A DNA stretch of 64,000 nucleotides from contig NZ_CP163439.1 in NCBI RefSeq assembly GCF_041052385.1, forward strand, positions 8,359,001 to 8,423,000. Reading direction: 5' to 3'. This document shows positions 1 to 8,690 of the stretch, in pieces. The notes under the pieces are model-generated. The model ran no database searches. It worked only from the letters and a program-made list of their open reading frames with translations, and was not told where the DNA came from. Made by a program: the position numbers and the translations under genes. The stretch's first letter is position 1. Each line of letters starts with the position of its first letter. This DNA comes from Streptomyces sp. R28 (GTDB taxonomy: Bacteria > Actinomycetota > Actinomycetes > Streptomycetales > Streptomycetaceae).

Positions 1-216
1 CGCGCTCGCCTCGGCGGCGCGGGAGCCGCTGCCCGGGGCGCCCTCCTGCGCACCTGCCTTGGAGTCCGCCAGGGCGGCCTCGCCCCCGGCGTTGCTGCCG
101 GAGGCCGAGTCGTCCGCAGCGCCGCTGCAGCCGGTGAGCGCGAGGGTCGCGGCCAGCAGGAGGCCGGCCAGGGCCTGGACTGGTCGTACGGATCGTGCGG
201 AGCGTCGTGCGCGCAT
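1..216 (-). CDS. Partial lipoprotein (N-terminal 72 residues)
   Basis: The reverse strand opens with an ATG at 216 and stays open to the window edge, so only the N-terminus is present. It has a basic n-region (MRARRSARSVRP), a hydrophobic stretch and a lipobox LTGC around residue 30, followed by a Ser/Gly/Ala-rich linker. This indicates export and anchoring to the outer face of the membrane. A G-rich stretch about 9 nt before the ATG could serve as ribosome binding site. It is divergent from hemY. In Streptomyces a DUF4349-type lipoprotein often sits at this place, but the diagnostic domain would lie outside the window, so the family is inference only. Confidence 0.7.
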   Translation of the reverse strand, partial: MRARRSARSVRPVQALAGLLLAATLALTGCSGAADDSASGSNAGGEAALADSKAGAQEGAPGSGSRAAEASA

Positions 217-377
217 GTGGGCGTCCCCCCGGGGGTCGTCGTGACGACTGATGCTTCTTCGACGCCGGGGTCCGGCGGAACGTTGGCGGGAAACGGTCCC
301 GATGCGGTCACGGTCGGGACTCGTGAAGGACACCGGGGCGCGGACGGGATGTCAGTGGGGTCTGAGAGGCTGTGGAC

Positions 378-1838
378 ATGCGCGAAGTGGAGACTCGTAC
401 GGGCACGGGCCGGGTCGTTGTCATCGGAGGCGGCATCGCGGGGCTCGCGGCGGCCCACCGGCTGCTGGACGCCGGACGGCAGGTCACCGTCCTGGAGGCG
501 TCGGACCGGGTCGGCGGCAAGCTGCTGCCCGGCGAGATCGCCGGTGCGCGCGTGGACTTCGGCGCCGAGTCGATGCTGGCCCGCCGCCCCGAGGCCGTCG
601 CCCTCGCCCGCGAGGTGGGCCTCGACGAGCACCTCCAGCCGCCCGCCACCGCGACCGCCTCGATCTGGACCCGCGGTGCCCTGCGCCCCATGCCCAAGGG
701 GCATGTGATGGGCGTCCCCGGCACCGCGTCCGCCCTCTTTGGCGTCCTGTCCGACGAGGGCCTGGCCCGCATCGAGCGCGACGCCGACCTGCCCCGCACC
801 GAGGTCGGGGACGACGTGGCGGTCGGCGAGTACGTGGCGGCCCGCCTCGGCCGCGAGGTCGTCGACCGCCTGGTCGAGCCCCTGCTGGGCGGCGTCTACG
901 CGGGCGACGCGTACCGCATCTCGATGCGCTCGGCCGTCCCGCAGCTCTACCAGGCCGCGCGGACGCACGACTCCCTGACGGAGGCGGTCCGCGAGATCCA
1001 GGCCAAGGCCGCCGCAAACCAGCAGACCGGGCCGGTGTTCATGGGCCTCGAGGGCGGCGTGGGCCAGCTCCCGCTCGCGGTCGCGCGGTCGGTGCGCGCG
1101 CGGGGCGGCGAGATCGTGACCGGGGCGCCGGTGACGGAGCTGCGCCGCGAGGCGCCCGCCGGCTGGCGAGTCGTCGCCGGTGACCGTGTGCTGCACGCCG
1201 ACGCGGTCGTCGTCGCCGTACCCGCCCCGGCCGCCGCGACCCTCCTGCGCGCCGAGGCCCCCGAGGCCGCCACCGAGCTGGCCGGCATCGAGTACGCCTC
1301 CATGGCCCTGGTCACCCTCGCCTACCGCCGCTCCGACACCGACCTGCCCGCCGGCAGCGGCTTCCTCGTGCCGCCGGTCGACGGGCGCACCATCAAGGCG
1401 TCGACGTTCGCCTCCCAGAAGTGGGGCTGGATCGCCGACGAGAACCCGGACGTGGTCGTCCTGCGCACGTCCGTCGGGCGGTACGGCGAGACGGAGATCC
1501 TCCGACACGCCGACGACCACCTCGTCGAGGTCTCCCGGCGCGACCTCGGGGAAGCCACCGGCCTCGACGCGGCCCCCCTCGAAACCCGCGTCACCCGCTG
1601 GACCGACGGCCTGCCCCAGTACCCGGTCGGCCACCACGCGCGCGTGGCCCGCATCCGCGAGCACGTCGCCGAGGTGCCGGGCCTCGCCGTGTGCGGCGCG
1701 CAGTACGACGGCGTGGGCATCCCGGCGTGCATCGCGAGCGCGTACGCCGCCGTCGACCAGCTGGCCGGCGATCTGCGCGGTGTGGAGGAGCTCACCGCCC
1801 ACCCGGTGCAGAGTCTGCACGGAGGAGCGGGAGAATAA
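378..1838 (+). CDS. hemY: Coproporphyrinogen III / protoporphyrinogen oxidase HemY (CgoX)
   Basis: FAD-dependent oxidase that converts coproporphyrinogen III (or protoporphyrinogen IX) to the porphyrin in the cytosol. About 486 residues, normal for the family. The dinucleotide-binding motif VVVIGGGIAGLAAAHRL is at about residues 13-29, and the C-terminal FAD motif near GLAVCGAQYDGVGIPACI is intact. ATG at 378 is preferred over GTG at 372 because GAGAGG lies about 8 nt before it and only 2 nt before the GTG. The next gene is hemQ, 5 nt downstream. In Gram-positive bacteria that pairing marks the coproporphyrin-dependent route, where HemY makes coproporphyrin III rather than protoporphyrin; this is established family knowledge applied here. 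Confidence 0.93.
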   Translation: MREVETRTGTGRVVVIGGGIAGLAAAHRLLDAGRQVTVLEASDRVGGKLLPGEIAGARVDFGAESMLARRPEAVALAREVGLDEHLQPPATATASIWTRGALRPMPKGHVMGVPGTASALFGVLSDEGLARIERDADLPRTEVGDDVAVGEYVAARLGREVVDRLVEPLLGGVYAGDAYRISMRSAVPQLYQAARTHDSLTEAVREIQAKAAANQQTGPVFMGLEGGVGQLPLAVARSVRARGGEIVTGAPVTELRREAPAGWRVVAGDRVLHADAVVVAVPAPAAATLLRAEAPEAATELAGIEYASMALVTLAYRRSDTDLPAGSGFLVPPVDGRTIKASTFASQKWGWIADENPDVVVLRTSVGRYGETEILRHADDHLVEVSRRDLGEATGLDAAPLETRVTRWTDGLPQYPVGHHARVARIREHVAEVPGLAVCGAQYDGVGIPACIASAYAAVDQLAGDLRGVEELTAHPVQSLHGGAGE

Positions 1839-1843
1839 GGGAC

Positions 1844-2575
1844 ATGAGTGACGACGCCCCCACCACCGAGTCCGGCAGGATCCCGAACAAGGGCAAGCTG
1901 GCCAAGGACCTCAACGAGGTCATCCGCTACACCCTCTGGTCCGTCTTCAAGCTGAAGGACGTGCTCCCCGAGGACCGCGCGGGCTACGCCGACGAGGTCC
2001 AGGAGCTGTTCGACCAGCTCGCCGCCAAGGACGTGACGATCCGCGGCACGTACGACGTGTCCGGCCTGCGCGCCGACGCCGACGTCATGATCTGGTGGCA
2101 CGCCGAGACCAGCGACCAGCTGCAGGAGGCGTACAACCTCTTCCGCCGCACCAGGCTGGGCCGCGCCCTGGAGCCGGTCTGGTCGAACATGGCGCTGCAC
2201 CGCCCCGCCGAGTTCAACCGCTCGCACATCCCGGCGTTCCTCGCCGACGAGACGCCGCGCGACTATGTCAGCGTCTACCCCTTCGTGCGCTCCTACGACT
2301 GGTACCTGCTGCCCGACGAGGACCGCCGCCGTATGCTCGCCGACCACGGCAAGATGGCCCGCGGCTACCCGGACGTGCGCGCCAACACGGTCGCCTCGTT
2401 CTCGCTGGGCGACTACGAGTGGCTCCTCGCCTTCGAGGCCGATGAGCTCTACCGCATCGTCGACCTCATGCGCCACCTGCGGGCTTCCGAGGCCCGGATG
2501 CACGTCCGCGAAGAGGTGCCGTTCTACACCGGGCGCCGGAAGTCCGTGGCGGAGTTGGTTGCGGGGCTTGCCTGA
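1844..2575 (+). CDS. hemQ: Coproheme decarboxylase HemQ (ChdC), chlorite dismutase family
   Basis: 243 residues. It decarboxylates coproheme to heme b with peroxide, the last step of the coproporphyrin-dependent pathway. The family core is complete: YPFVRSYDWYLLP at about 145-157, with Tyr145 at the position of the catalytic tyrosine, and ADHGKMARGYPDV at about 166-178, whose His168 fits the proximal heme ligand (assignment from family knowledge). The ATG at 1844 is 5 nt after the hemY stop; GGAGGAGCGGGAG at 1821-1833 provides the binding site, so the two genes form an operon. The last 16 codons are copied as a 51-bp direct repeat 108 bp downstream (separate entry). Confidence 0.93.
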   Translation: MSDDAPTTESGRIPNKGKLAKDLNEVIRYTLWSVFKLKDVLPEDRAGYADEVQELFDQLAAKDVTIRGTYDVSGLRADADVMIWWHAETSDQLQEAYNLFRRTRLGRALEPVWSNMALHRPAEFNRSHIPAFLADETPRDYVSVYPFVRSYDWYLLPDEDRRRMLADHGKMARGYPDVRANTVASFSLGDYEWLLAFEADELYRIVDLMRHLRASEARMHVREEVPFYTGRRKSVAELVAGLA

Positions 2576-2686
2576 TCAATTGCGGTGAGGCGAGGTCGGC
2601 CGGGGGGCCGGGGGTTGTCCCCCGGATGATGCGGTACCGGGCGCCGGAAGTCCGTGGCGGAGTTGGTTGCGGGGCTTGCCTGATCA
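2528..2686. repeat. 51-bp direct repeat: hemQ 3' end duplicated
   Basis: Positions 2528-2578 (end of hemQ including its stop) and 2636-2686 are identical over 51 bp, an offset of 108 bp. Similarity fades after each copy (a 1-nt indel, then divergence). The downstream copy also contains the last 3 bases of the convergent S33 peptidase gene. It looks like a local segmental duplication that left a non-coding copy of the hemQ tail; a terminator-like hairpin lies between the copies. Confidence 0.9.
2608..2625 (+). terminator. Terminator-like hairpin after hemQ
   Basis: CCGGGGG-TTGT-CCCCCGG forms a perfect 7-bp GC stem with a 4-nt loop, 33 nt after the hemQ stop. There is no T-tract, which is usual for Streptomyces terminators. 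It sits between convergent genes and could act in both directions. Confidence 0.6.
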
Positions 2687-4363
2687 GTGCGGTAGCCGGG
2701 CGGCCGCGGTCTCCTGGGGCCGGCCGCCCGGGTTCGTGTCGGTCTGCCGGCGCAGCTTCTTCGCCTCGGGGTCGCCCGGGCGCTCCGGCTTCGGCTCGGG
2801 GTGCCCCTCGCACGCCGCGCGTCGCGCCGGGAGGCGGCCCTCCAGCAGGTAGGCGTCGAGGTGGCCGTTGACGCAGGTGTTCGGGCCGTACGCGATGCCG
2901 TGCGTGCCGGCGTCCCGCTCGGTCACCAGGACCGAGCCCGCCAGGCGCCGGTGCATCTCCAGTGCCCCGTCGTACGGCGTGGCCGCGTCCCGCTCGGCGG
3001 CCAGGATCAGAATCGGCGGCAGCTCACCCGGCCCCGTCCGCACGTCGACGGGCTCCTGCCGGGGTGCCTGCCAGTAGGCGCACGGCAGGGTCATCCACAC
3101 GTTGTCCCAGGTCTCGAACGGCGCCACGCGCGCGAGCCGCGTGTTGTCCCGGTCCCAGACCGCCCAGTCCGTCGGCCAGGGCGCGTCGTTGCACTCCACG
3201 GCCGTGTACACCGCGCTCGAGTTCTCGTCCTCGCCCGCCGCCGCTGCCTCCGTCGCCGGTGCGGCCAGCTCGACCAGCGGCTTCGCATCACCCTTCAGAT
3301 ACGCCGACAGCGCCTGCGCCCGCGCGGGCCAGTAGTCGTCGTAGTAACCGGTCTGCAGGAACGCCTCCTGCAACTGCCCGGTCCCGACCTTCCCGCCCGC
3401 CGGCTTCACGGCCAGCCGCGCCCGCGCCTTCTCGTAGTTGCGCAGCACCTCGTCGGAGGTGTCACCGAGCCCGTAGACGTCGTGGTGCTTGGCGACCCAC
3501 TCCCGGAAGTCCTCCCACCGCCCTTCGAACGCGGCCGACTGGGCGAGGTTGTTGCGGTACCAGACCTGCGCGGGGTCGGGGTTCACCGCCGAGTCGAACA
3601 CCATCCGCCGCACGTGTGAGGGGAAGAGAGTCGCGTACACCGCGCCGAAGTAGGTGCCGTACGACGCGCCCATGAACGTCAGCTTCTCCTGGCCCAGTGC
3701 GGCGCGCAGGACGTCCAGGTCACGGGCGTTGTTGAGGGAGTTGTAGTGCCGCAGGGCGCTGCCCGTGCGCTGGGCGCAGCCGCGGGCGTAGGCCTTCGCG
3801 CGGGCGATGCGCTCCTTCTTGTACGACTCCGAGGGGTACGTCGGCGCATGCGAGGGCCCCTTGGCGAGCTGCTTGGGGTCCTGGCAGGACAGCGGCGCCG
3901 AAGGTCCCACTCCGCGCGGGGCGTAGCCGACGAGGTCGTACGCGCCCGCCAGCCGCTTCCACGCGGGCAGGACACCGATCAGCGGGAAGTACAGGCTGGA
4001 GGCGCCCGGTCCGCCCGGGTTGTAGACCAGGGCACCCTGGCTCGGCACCCGGCGCTTGCTGTTGTGCGGGTCCTTGTGGGTGGCCCGCATCCGGCTGACG
4101 GTGAGCTTGATCTGCTTGCCGTCGGGATGCGCGTAGTCGAGCGGGACGGACACCGTGCCGCACTTCACGCTGTCCGGCAGTCCGTGCTTCTTCGGGCAGT
4201 TGCCGAAGGTGAGACCGGCCGCCTCGGCACGCGCCACGGCCACCGTCGTGCCGTGCCGCTCGTCGGCGCCCGGGGCGACGGCCCCGGTGCTGCCGGCCGG
4301 GGCGGCGGAGAGGGTCGTCAGGAGCATGGCCCCGGCGGCCGAATAGAGGGCGGGAGCTCTCAT
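2684..4363 (-). CDS. Secreted alpha/beta hydrolase, S33 tripeptidyl aminopeptidase family
   Basis: 559 residues from ATG 4363, with AAGGGA about 7 nt upstream; an earlier ATG at 4435 would add a non-signal-like leader. The N-terminus is a signal peptide (MRAPALYSAAGAMLLTTLSA). The hydrolase core shows the oxyanion motif NPGGPGAS near residue 117, nucleophile elbow MGASYG (Ser234), acid in AAERDAATP and catalytic His in AGTHG. Family members are exported enzymes that cut short peptides or esters; the substrate here is not known. It is convergent with hemQ. A second member of the family lies at 56454-57959. Confidence 0.85.
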   Translation of the reverse strand: MRAPALYSAAGAMLLTTLSAAPAGSTGAVAPGADERHGTTVAVARAEAAGLTFGNCPKKHGLPDSVKCGTVSVPLDYAHPDGKQIKLTVSRMRATHKDPHNSKRRVPSQGALVYNPGGPGASSLYFPLIGVLPAWKRLAGAYDLVGYAPRGVGPSAPLSCQDPKQLAKGPSHAPTYPSESYKKERIARAKAYARGCAQRTGSALRHYNSLNNARDLDVLRAALGQEKLTFMGASYGTYFGAVYATLFPSHVRRMVFDSAVNPDPAQVWYRNNLAQSAAFEGRWEDFREWVAKHHDVYGLGDTSDEVLRNYEKARARLAVKPAGGKVGTGQLQEAFLQTGYYDDYWPARAQALSAYLKGDAKPLVELAAPATEAAAAGEDENSSAVYTAVECNDAPWPTDWAVWDRDNTRLARVAPFETWDNVWMTLPCAYWQAPRQEPVDVRTGPGELPPILILAAERDAATPYDGALEMHRRLAGSVLVTERDAGTHGIAYGPNTCVNGHLDAYLLEGRLPARRAACEGHPEPKPERPGDPEAKKLRRQTDTNPGGRPQETAAARLPH

Positions 4364-4487
4364 CGCGTATCCCTTCGCAGCACGGCAGCAACAAAAGGGA
4401 TATTTCGTTTGTCTGTTGGTGAAGGCAAGCACCACCCTGCCGGTGTCGGCGTCAATGCCCCCTATGCGTCACCGAGCCCCCGAACTG

Positions 4488-5285
4488 TCACTCGCTCCGG
4501 TGCGATGTCTCATGGTGCGGCTCGCGGTGCGCGAACGCCGCGCGCAGGTCCGGCTCGCCGATCGCACGTACGCCCCGTACGGCGACGGCGGTCAGGCACG
4601 TACGGTCGTCCCCGCCTCGGGACCGCCGGATCAGGCCACTGAGCAGCCGCTGCCCCGCGGGGGAGGCCCATTGCGCGTACGGGTGGATCTCGACCCGGGC
4701 GATGGCGAGGCAGCTCAGGGTGAGCACGAAGGGGAGCGCGAACCAGAGGGCGACCAGATGCGCCGGCATGTCCGACTGGGCCGGCGCCAGCAGGGCGACC
4801 GCCCCCAGCGCCAGGACGACCACCGCGGCGAGCTGCACCTGCCGGACCCCGGCCGCGATCCCGCTGCGCGTTCCGTCGGGCACGGCGAGTCCCGCGCTGA
4901 CCAGCCGGTCGGCGAGGCTGCCGACCGCGTCGGCGGCGGCCGCGGCGTCCCGTACCGGCTCGATCCGGGACTGGCCCTGCGGCCCGATCGCCCCTATCAC
5001 CGAGCGTTCCATCTCGTCCCGGCCCCGCGGGTCGACGACCGTCGCCCAGCCGGTGCGCGCGAGCAGCAGCCGCCGCTGCCGCGCCATGGAGACGAGGGTC
5101 AGATCGGCGACCCGCCGGGGGCCGCCGGACAGGAACGCGGCCTCGTACAACGTCAGATCATGCCCCCGGCCTGCGGTCGCCTCTTTTGTTTCCGTGGCTG
5201 CGGCGTGCACGGCAGCCAGACACAGCCGCGTGCACGCGGTGCCGGCGACGGCCCAGGCCAGCAGCAGGAGAAGCACCCAGAACAT
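4488..5285 (-). CDS. TIGR04222-type membrane protein
   Basis: 265 residues with an N-terminal membrane segment (MFWVLLLLLAWAVAGTAC) and two central hydrophobic segments at about residues 150-195. The block LYEAAFLSGGPRRVADLTLVSM is what I associate with TIGR04222 proteins. Many relatives carry a long Gly/Cys-rich C-terminal tail; this one stops soon after the domain. Cysteines are few (CTRLC near the N-terminus and one near the C-terminus). It shares a strand with the MNIO enzyme 1.4 kb upstream, and such pairs recur in Streptomyces as far as I recall. Function is unknown. Confidence 0.75.
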   Translation of the reverse strand: MFWVLLLLLAWAVAGTACTRLCLAAVHAAATETKEATAGRGHDLTLYEAAFLSGGPRRVADLTLVSMARQRRLLLARTGWATVVDPRGRDEMERSVIGAIGPQGQSRIEPVRDAAAAADAVGSLADRLVSAGLAVPDGTRSGIAAGVRQVQLAAVVVLALGAVALLAPAQSDMPAHLVALWFALPFVLTLSCLAIARVEIHPYAQWASPAGQRLLSGLIRRSRGGDDRTCLTAVAVRGVRAIGEPDLRAAFAHREPHHETSHRSE

Positions 5286-5388
5286 GCCGTGTTTCTATGC
5301 CAAAGGCTCCGTGGAACGCCATGCCTTGTTCACAATGCGGACGGAGAGTTGCCGGTATGTGACGTTCCGGATCGGGGACTTCAGGGAT

Positions 5389-6177
5389 TCAGGAGCCCTC
5401 GGTGTCCGCTGCGCGTGGGCTGGTCGCGGCTGGTGGGAGGGTGTACGTCGGGGACGGGGGCGGTGTCATCGGCGTGGCCGGCGCGGGGTCGGCGGTCGGG
5501 CCCGGCGGGGCGGGGGGCGGGGTGAGCGGAGGGGTGCTGTCGGCGACCATGTCCCGGGCCAGGGCGTCGTAGTCGACGTAACCGGTGGCCTCCAGGACCG
5601 TGATGTGGTCCAGCACCGTGGTGTTGGCGTCGTCGGCCAGCTTGCGCACGAGGGAGTTGCGTGTGCCGGCCCGCACCTGGGCGACGACGGAGAACACCTT
5701 GCCGTGCGCCAGCCGCAGAATGTTGGCGAACTGCCGGTCGTACTCGACGCCTTGGGCCGAGTTCAGGGTGGCCAGCCACTCCTGCTGCTGCTCGGTGGGT
5801 TCGTTGGGCAGCTGCAGGCTGAGCTTGGCGGCGACGTCACGCACCCGCTCGTCCAGGAACGCGTGCCCCTCGATCAGGTGCCGCCCCGCGGTCCGTACGG
5901 CCGGCGTCATGCCCTTCTGCTGCGCCTGCCGGCCGGCGGGCAGCTCCCACAGCCCGGCCAGCCGGACCTTCGTGATGAAGTCGCGGTCGAGGGCGGACAG
6001 CGGTCCGTACCCGGTCGAGACGGTCCCGGCGTTGAGTACGTCCAGACCGGTCCCGGACCGGTCGGCGTACGACCAGATCGGGAAGATCATCGCCAGCAGT
6101 GTCGCCGTCAGGCCCGTGATGATGAGCCCGGTGCCGCTGAAGATGCCTCTGCCGTTGATGGGGGGTCGCGGTCGCAT
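5389..6177 (-). CDS. DUF4142 domain protein, exported or membrane-anchored
   Basis: 262 residues. One N-terminal hydrophobic segment (about residues 15-35) is followed by a helical DUF4142 region: LSALDRDFITKVRLAGLWE, QQKGMTPAVRTAGRHLIEGH and RKLADDANTTVLDHITVLEA. The last 45 residues are a Pro/Thr/Ala-rich tail. AGGAGG is 5 nt before the ATG at 6177, and a TAATAT -10-like hexamer lies at 6231-6236 on the same strand. DUF4142 is ferritin-like in fold class but without a defined role; I see no metal-ligand pattern strong enough to assign one. A paralogue lies at 52316-53065. Confidence 0.82.
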   Translation of the reverse strand: MRPRPPINGRGIFSGTGLIITGLTATLLAMIFPIWSYADRSGTGLDVLNAGTVSTGYGPLSALDRDFITKVRLAGLWELPAGRQAQQKGMTPAVRTAGRHLIEGHAFLDERVRDVAAKLSLQLPNEPTEQQQEWLATLNSAQGVEYDRQFANILRLAHGKVFSVVAQVRAGTRNSLVRKLADDANTTVLDHITVLEATGYVDYDALARDMVADSTPPLTPPPAPPGPTADPAPATPMTPPPSPTYTLPPAATSPRAADTEGS

Positions 6178-6651
6178 GGTGCCTCCTGTTGCGGCACCGC
6201 ACGTTAGTGCGCTTCGGGGGTTGGATTGGCATATTACTGCGGGGTACCTCAGGGTCTACGCCAACTGCCGTACCGGAGCGAATGGTTGCAACGGGGGTGG
6301 ATACGGGCGAATGGGGGAGGAGGGGTGGGTGGCTTACGGTGGCAAAGGTGGGTGAAACGGGTCCCCCGGCCATGTCGCGGATTGGGCTGTTAACCCCGGC
6401 ACACTCTGAGGGGCGGGGGCGTCCAGTGGGGGAGCGGGAGTTGGCGTAGGCGGGGTCCGTCAGGCTGTGGGTGCGGAGCCGATGGGGCGTGAGACGGTTG
6501 CCGACGCGATCCGCCCCACCGCGCAACAACTCCCGTGCCACTCCGACGCCAACGGCGGACGTCGGGCCGCCCCCGTGGACCAGCCCTGGCGGCCTTGGCA
6601 GCTCCGGCGGCCCCGGTCGCCCCGGTCACGTCGGTCTCCCGGCCGTCCCGG
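6178..6651. other. 474-bp non-coding gap with degenerate repeats
   Basis: No convincing gene is seen. The left part holds the DUF4142 promoter region (TAATAT on the minus strand at 6231-6236). The right part, from about 6590 and running into the 3' end of the MNIO gene (to about 6830), is a degenerate array of units like GGTCACCTTGGCCACCCTGG. On the minus strand just past the MNIO stop the bases can be read as an Ala/Gly-rich peptide (GATGAAGAA pattern), possibly a low-complexity tail separated by a frameshift, but nothing proves translation. Confidence 0.5.
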
Positions 6652-8364
6652 TCACGTTGGTCCCTCGGTCACCTTGGCCACCCTGGCCCCTCGGCCATCC
6701 GGGCCGTCCCGGTCGCCTTGGTCATCGCGCTCACCTTGGCCACGTCGGCCCTCGGCCATTGGTCCCTCAGCCATCCCGCTCACCCCGGCCACTCCGCCTA
6801 CCCCCGTCGCACGCCGGGCCGTAGCCCGCTCACCGGCGCAGCAGCACTCGCCGTGTGGCGCGGGCAGCCGCACCCCCGGCCGCCGCGATCGTGGCTTCGG
6901 GCCCGACCGCTCCAGCCACCACTCCCGCAACTCCGCCCGCACCCGTGCGTCCTCGAGCCGACCCTCGGCCAGCAGATACCCGGCGAAGCCCAGCGCGTCG
7001 CGTCGATAGCCGTCGGTCATCGGGTGCCCGTGGCTGTATGCGAGGAACGCCCGCCGATACCCGTCCCCGAGAATCACCGGCAACTCGGGCGCGACCTTGG
7101 CCACGACGTCCGCCCGCTTCCCGGCGAGCGCCCGCGCCTGCACGCCGAGCCGCACCCGGTCGAACCCCTCCGGCACGGGCGTCCCGGCGACGAGCGCGGA
7201 CAACAGCGCGGCCTGCGCGAGAGACAACCGCTGCCGAGCGGGATCGGCGCACGACCCGGCCGCCCCCGCCCCCTCCGGCTCACGTACCGCCTGCTGCGAG
7301 GTTCCCTCCACAGGCGCCGGACCAGGAGAGGCCTCCGTCGACGCCGCCCCGCCCGCGGGCGCCCCCATCCCGGACGCCTCTTCCGAGCGACGCACCTCCG
7401 CGAATGCCCTCCTCCCGGACGGCGCTCCCGCGGTCGGTCCCTCCGCGCGCGGCGCTCCCGCAGTCGGCTCCACCATGGGCGGCCTTCCCGCAACCGGCCC
7501 CTCCGCGTACGGCCCCGCGGCAGCCGCCCCCCGCTCGGCGCCCCCCTTCTCCAAAGCGCTCCGAATCGCCCCCAACTCCCGCTCCAGCTCTGCCGGTTCG
7601 GGGAAGTTCTCGTCTCGTTCCAGCAGGACGCCCGGCGGGGAGACACGGGACGCGAGGTCGGTGAGGATGTCGAGGACCGGCTCCGGGACGGGGTGGGCGT
7701 GGCTGTCGTGCCAGACGCCGTCGCGTTCGAAGCCGCCCGCGACATGGACGTACGCGATGGCCTCCAGCGGAAGTTCGGCGAGCGCCTTGGCGGGGTCCTC
7801 GCCCCGGTTGACGTGGTTGGTGTGCAGGTTGGCGACGTCGATGAGGAGGCGTACGCCCGTGCGGTCGGCGAGTTCGTACAGGAACTGCCCCTCGGTCATC
7901 TCCTCGCCCGGCCACGCGATCAGCGCGGCGATGTTCTCCACGGCCAGCGGTACGGGCAGCGCGTCCTGGGCGATACGGACGTTCTCGCACAGCACGTCGA
8001 GGGCGTCCCGGGTGCGGGGGACCGGCAGGAGGTGCCCCGCCTCCAGGCGCGGGGACGCCGTCAGCGGACCGCCCGCCCGTACGAACGCGATGTGCTCGGT
8101 GACCAGCGGTGACCCCAGTGCCTCCACCCGCTCGGCGAGCGCGGCGAGCCGCTCGGCGTCGGGCCGGTCCGCGCCGCCGAGGCCCAGCGAGACGCCGTGC
8201 GGGATCACCGTCACCCCGCGCTCCCGCAGCCGTACCAGAGACTCGGGCAGATGCCCGGGGCAGACGTTCTCGGCGACCGTCTCGACCCAGTCGATGCCCG
8301 GCATTCGCTCCACGGCGTCCGCGATCTCCGGACGCCATCCGATCCCCGTGCCCAGTCGCTTCAT
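6652..8364 (-). CDS. MNIO (DUF692) enzyme fused to a DUF2063-like domain
   Basis: 570 residues. Residues 1-270 are a TIM-barrel MNIO domain with the full set of likely iron ligands: IPHG (His56), VTEH (Glu90), VEN (Glu143/Asn144), LIDVANLHTNH (Asp176, His181, His184), YVHVAG (His207), WHDSHAHP (219-225) and LLERDEN (Glu249). After a low-complexity Ala/Gly/Pro linker (about 270-400), residues about 400-515 resemble the DUF2063 partner domain (LSLAQAALLSALV ... GYRRAFLAYSHGHPMTDGY). The tail carries a Cys triplet (HGECCCAGER) and charged repeats. MNIO enzymes use a mixed-valence iron centre to modify Cys and other residues of ribosomal peptides, usually with a separate DUF2063-like partner. GAGGAGGGG precedes ATG 8364. 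Substrate unknown. Confidence 0.88.
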   Translation of the reverse strand: MKRLGTGIGWRPEIADAVERMPGIDWVETVAENVCPGHLPESLVRLRERGVTVIPHGVSLGLGGADRPDAERLAALAERVEALGSPLVTEHIAFVRAGGPLTASPRLEAGHLLPVPRTRDALDVLCENVRIAQDALPVPLAVENIAALIAWPGEEMTEGQFLYELADRTGVRLLIDVANLHTNHVNRGEDPAKALAELPLEAIAYVHVAGGFERDGVWHDSHAHPVPEPVLDILTDLASRVSPPGVLLERDENFPEPAELERELGAIRSALEKGGAERGAAAAGPYAEGPVAGRPPMVEPTAGAPRAEGPTAGAPSGRRAFAEVRRSEEASGMGAPAGGAASTEASPGPAPVEGTSQQAVREPEGAGAAGSCADPARQRLSLAQAALLSALVAGTPVPEGFDRVRLGVQARALAGKRADVVAKVAPELPVILGDGYRRAFLAYSHGHPMTDGYRRDALGFAGYLLAEGRLEDARVRAELREWWLERSGPKPRSRRPGVRLPAPHGECCCAGERATARRATGVGGVAGVSGMAEGPMAEGRRGQGERDDQGDRDGPDGRGARVAKVTEGPT

Positions 8365-8690
8365 CGTCCCCTCCTCGGCCTCTTCCGTACCCGCTGCCCC
8401 GTCTCCTCGGACGTGCCGGATGTGACGGGGGTATGGCCCCGCGGGTCCCGCCCGAACCTCGCGGGCGGCACCTTCAGAGCAACATTTGAGGTTGGGAAAC
8501 CGCGCCCCGCACCCCGTGCCCCGCGAACGGCCGCTGCAAGGTCCTACGCGCAGGGCGCCGCGGCCGTTCAAACGCCCGGCGCCTGCGGTGCGGATCGGAG
8601 GCGTGTCTGAGCTGCCCGGCTGTGACGCGGCCCCCGACTTCCGCGCGGTTGCCCGGGTTGGTTCGGTGCGCGGGATAGCGGGCCCGCAGT
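8365..8690. other. 326-bp divergent intergenic region
   Basis: It lies between the divergent MNIO and STAND genes. It should hold both promoters, but I see no clear -10/-35 pair. A small frame with a good binding site (GGATCGGAGGC before GTG) begins near 8597 and runs on into the STAND gene in another frame. It has no recognisable feature of a precursor peptide and was not called. Confidence 0.4.
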
